A DNA stretch of 15,199 bases from JAJUJL01 sp041736465 (GTDB lineage: Bacteria > Chloroflexota > Anaerolineae > Anaerolineales > UBA4823): assembly GCA_041736465.1 (NCBI GenBank), contig JBGSTO010000607.1:1-15199 (forward strand). The letters are read 5' to 3'. Below, in pieces: positions 14,335-15,199 of this stretch. The translations under genes and the position numbers were made by a program. Every line of letters starts with the position of its first letter. The stretch's first letter is position 1. Below the pieces are notes generated by a model, which saw only the letters and a program-made list of their open reading frames with translations, ran no database searches and was not told the origin of the DNA.

Positions 14335-14596
14335 AATTGCTCTCCACCAACAGCATCAGGGCATCGATTGCCAGATCCGCGTCCTGACCTTCAGCCTGTA
14401 TGCTGATCTGGTGGTTCTGCAACACCCCAAGGGTGAGAACGCTCAAGATGCTCTTGGCATCCACGAACTCACCCCCTCTGGTGATATTTCGGACGCGAAT
14501 CTTGCTGGTGTACTTTTTGGCAGTTTGGATAAATAACGATGCCGGTCGTGCGTGTAAGCCTACCGAATGCTTCACGGTAACTATCTTCTCGATCAT
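14318..14596 (-). CDS. ptsH: HPr phosphocarrier protein
   Basis: A 92-residue HPr. From ATG 14596 the sequence begins MIEKIVTVKHSVGLHARPAS, which puts the phosphorylatable histidine at His15, the canonical number. The regulatory-serine region reads DAKSILSVLTLGV, with Ser49 at the place of Ser46 in Firmicutes HPr (three-residue shift), so control by an HPr kinase is possible though no hprK is in view. Upstream in-frame ATG 14599 and GTG 14602 are less likely because the GGAG is only 2 nt from the first and overlaps the second. HPr shuttles phosphate from enzyme I to EII components or other targets; none of the latter is encoded here. ptsI overlaps its 3' end. Confidence 0.94.
   Translation of the reverse strand: MIEKIVTVKHSVGLHARPASLFIQTAKKYTSKIRVRNITRGGEFVDAKSILSVLTLGVLQNHQISIQAEGQDADLAIDALMLLVESNFGESA
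14342..14345 (-). promoter_or_regulatory. Ribosome binding site for ptsI inside ptsH
   Basis: GGAG (14345-14342, minus strand) lies 7 nt before TTG 14334 and 10 nt before GTG 14331. It sits inside the last codons of ptsH, so ptsI is probably translationally coupled. The spacing favours TTG, the codon strength favours GTG. Confidence 0.5.
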
Positions 14597-14601
14597 CATC
14601 A

Positions 14602-14605
14602 CTCC
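14602..14605 (-). promoter_or_regulatory. Ribosome binding site deciding the ptsH start
   Basis: GGAG (14605-14602) precedes a GTG-ATG-ATG run. Only the ATG at 14596 is at a workable distance (5 nt), and this start also gives His15. Confidence 0.55.
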
Positions 14606-14665
14606 ATAATTGGGAAATTTATCGATGAAATCTCGGCTCTGCTTGTTGCTGGTCGGTCGCCGTGC

Positions 14666-15199
14666 TTAGTAGACCAGTATCTGGGGAGATTGCAGCCCAA
14701 GCACAAGATCGTTCAAGAAATGCGCCGCTACGACACCATCGATGATGCGGTGATCGGCAGACAGCGTCAGAGTCATCATGGGGCGAACGGCAACATCATC
14801 TCGATCGTTGATCACCACCGGTTTCCGAACGATGCTGCCAACCGCCAGGATGGCGCTTTCCGGCGGGTTGATGATGGCTCGGAACTGGTGGATGCCAAAC
14901 ATGCCCAAATTAGAGATCGTGAATGTGCCGTGCTGCACATCTGCCAGAGATAATGCCCCCTCTCTGGCTTTGCTTGTCAGGGTTTGTAACGTCTCTACGA
15001 TCACCTGAACAGACTTTGTATTGGCTTGGCGGATTACCGGGACGATTAAACCATCCGGGACGGCAGTCGCCACGCCGATGTTGATCTCGTTCCACAGGTA
15101 TATCTGGCTGTCACGCAGCGAAGCATTGAGGTATGGGTGGCGCTCCAGCGCCCAGGCGGTAATCCGCACCAGGAGCGCAGTCATGGATACTTTCTCCTG
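14666..15199 (-). CDS. 2-oxoacid dehydrogenase E2 (dihydrolipoamide acyltransferase), C-terminal catalytic part, 5' end outside window
   Basis: The frame is open to the right edge (residues Q-E-K-V-S precede Met at 15184), so this is the C-terminal 177 residues of a longer protein; the Met is internal, as E2 proteins read 'KVS.T.LLVKA..WAL..HP' here. The catalytic core is clear: TALLVRITAWALERHPYLNA, NIGVATAVPDGLIVPVIR, GTFTISNLGMFGIHQF, INPPESAILAVGSI and the active-site SADHRIIDGVVAAHFL, with the catalytic His and Asp of the DHR..DG motif. E2 moves the acyl group from lipoyl-lysine to CoA in pyruvate, branched-chain or acetoin dehydrogenase complexes; which one cannot be told without the N-terminal and neighbouring E1 genes. 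ptsH begins 69 nt after its stop with no clear terminator between, so read-through into the PTS genes is possible. Confidence 0.93.
   Translation of the reverse strand, partial: QEKVSMTALLVRITAWALERHPYLNASLRDSQIYLWNEINIGVATAVPDGLIVPVIRQANTKSVQVIVETLQTLTSKAREGALSLADVQHGTFTISNLGMFGIHQFRAIINPPESAILAVGSIVRKPVVINDRDDVAVRPMMTLTLSADHRIIDGVVAAHFLNDLVLGLQSPQILVY

Noticed and set aside
14666..15184. A short stand-alone acyltransferase starting at ATG 15184
   Set aside because: The frame continues open to the window edge with Q-E-K-V-S before the Met, matching the usual interior of E2 catalytic domains, so it is a partial gene.

Overview
The window reads as a piece of chromosome from a free-living bacterium, most likely Chloroflexota and probably Anaerolineae-like. 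This assignment is an inference from the style of the proteins (paired GT-C/YfhO membrane proteins, a glutaredoxin-DUF2085 fusion, a NACHT-HEAT protein beside a C4 zinc-ribbon coiled-coil protein), the moderately high GC content and the densely packed genes. I could not run a search to test it. I see no rRNA, tRNA, CRISPR array, insertion sequence, integrase or phage gene.

Layout. (1) Positions 1-2794, minus strand: two large polytopic membrane proteins joined by an ATGA stop/start overlap. The second (YfhO-like) runs off the left edge. Both look like GT-C-type envelope glycosyltransferases. (2) Positions 2795-2913: a compact divergent promoter region. On each strand a good -10 box lies only 6-7 nt from the start codon, so both divergent genes look leaderless. 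(3) Positions 2914-6140, plus strand: a coiled-coil protein with a C-terminal C4 zinc ribbon, then after 2 nt a membrane-anchored NACHT/STAND-type NTPase with C-terminal HEAT-like repeats. These are the only plus-strand genes and are the least understood part of the window. (4) Positions 6174-10651, minus strand, read right to left: ccdA, a TlpA/ResA-like thioredoxin, a glutaredoxin-DUF2085 fusion, pgeF, a YggS-type PLP protein, yggT and a DUF167/YggU protein. The first four are overlapping or nearly so. This joins an extracytoplasmic thiol-redox module to the conserved ylmD-ylmE-ylmG set that often lies near cell-division genes. sepF is absent from its usual place. (5) Positions 10733-11833, minus: a Tat-exported YkuD L,D-transpeptidase. 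(6) Positions 11948-15199, minus, read right to left: the C-terminal part of a 2-oxoacid dehydrogenase E2, HPr, PTS enzyme I, and a fructose-6-phosphate aldolase-type protein. The last three overlap head to tail.

How they fit together. CcdA passes electrons across the membrane to the TlpA-like thioredoxin, and the glutaredoxin-DUF2085 protein is probably a third member of that pathway. HPr and enzyme I form a PEP-dependent phosphorelay with no EII permease in view. Their overlap with an FSA-like aldolase recalls the E. coli ptsA-fsaB arrangement and suggests a role in dihydroxyacetone/fructose-6-phosphate metabolism or regulation. The E2 fragment implies a pyruvate (or related) dehydrogenase complex next door. 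The L,D-transpeptidase, PgeF and the GT-C proteins all point to cell-envelope work.

The items most worth a second look are the NACHT-HEAT/zinc-ribbon pair, the back-to-back leaderless promoters, the 10-bp hairpin that contains the pgeF stop codon, the glutaredoxin-DUF2085 fusion in a ccdA-tlpA operon, and the EI-FSA coupling.
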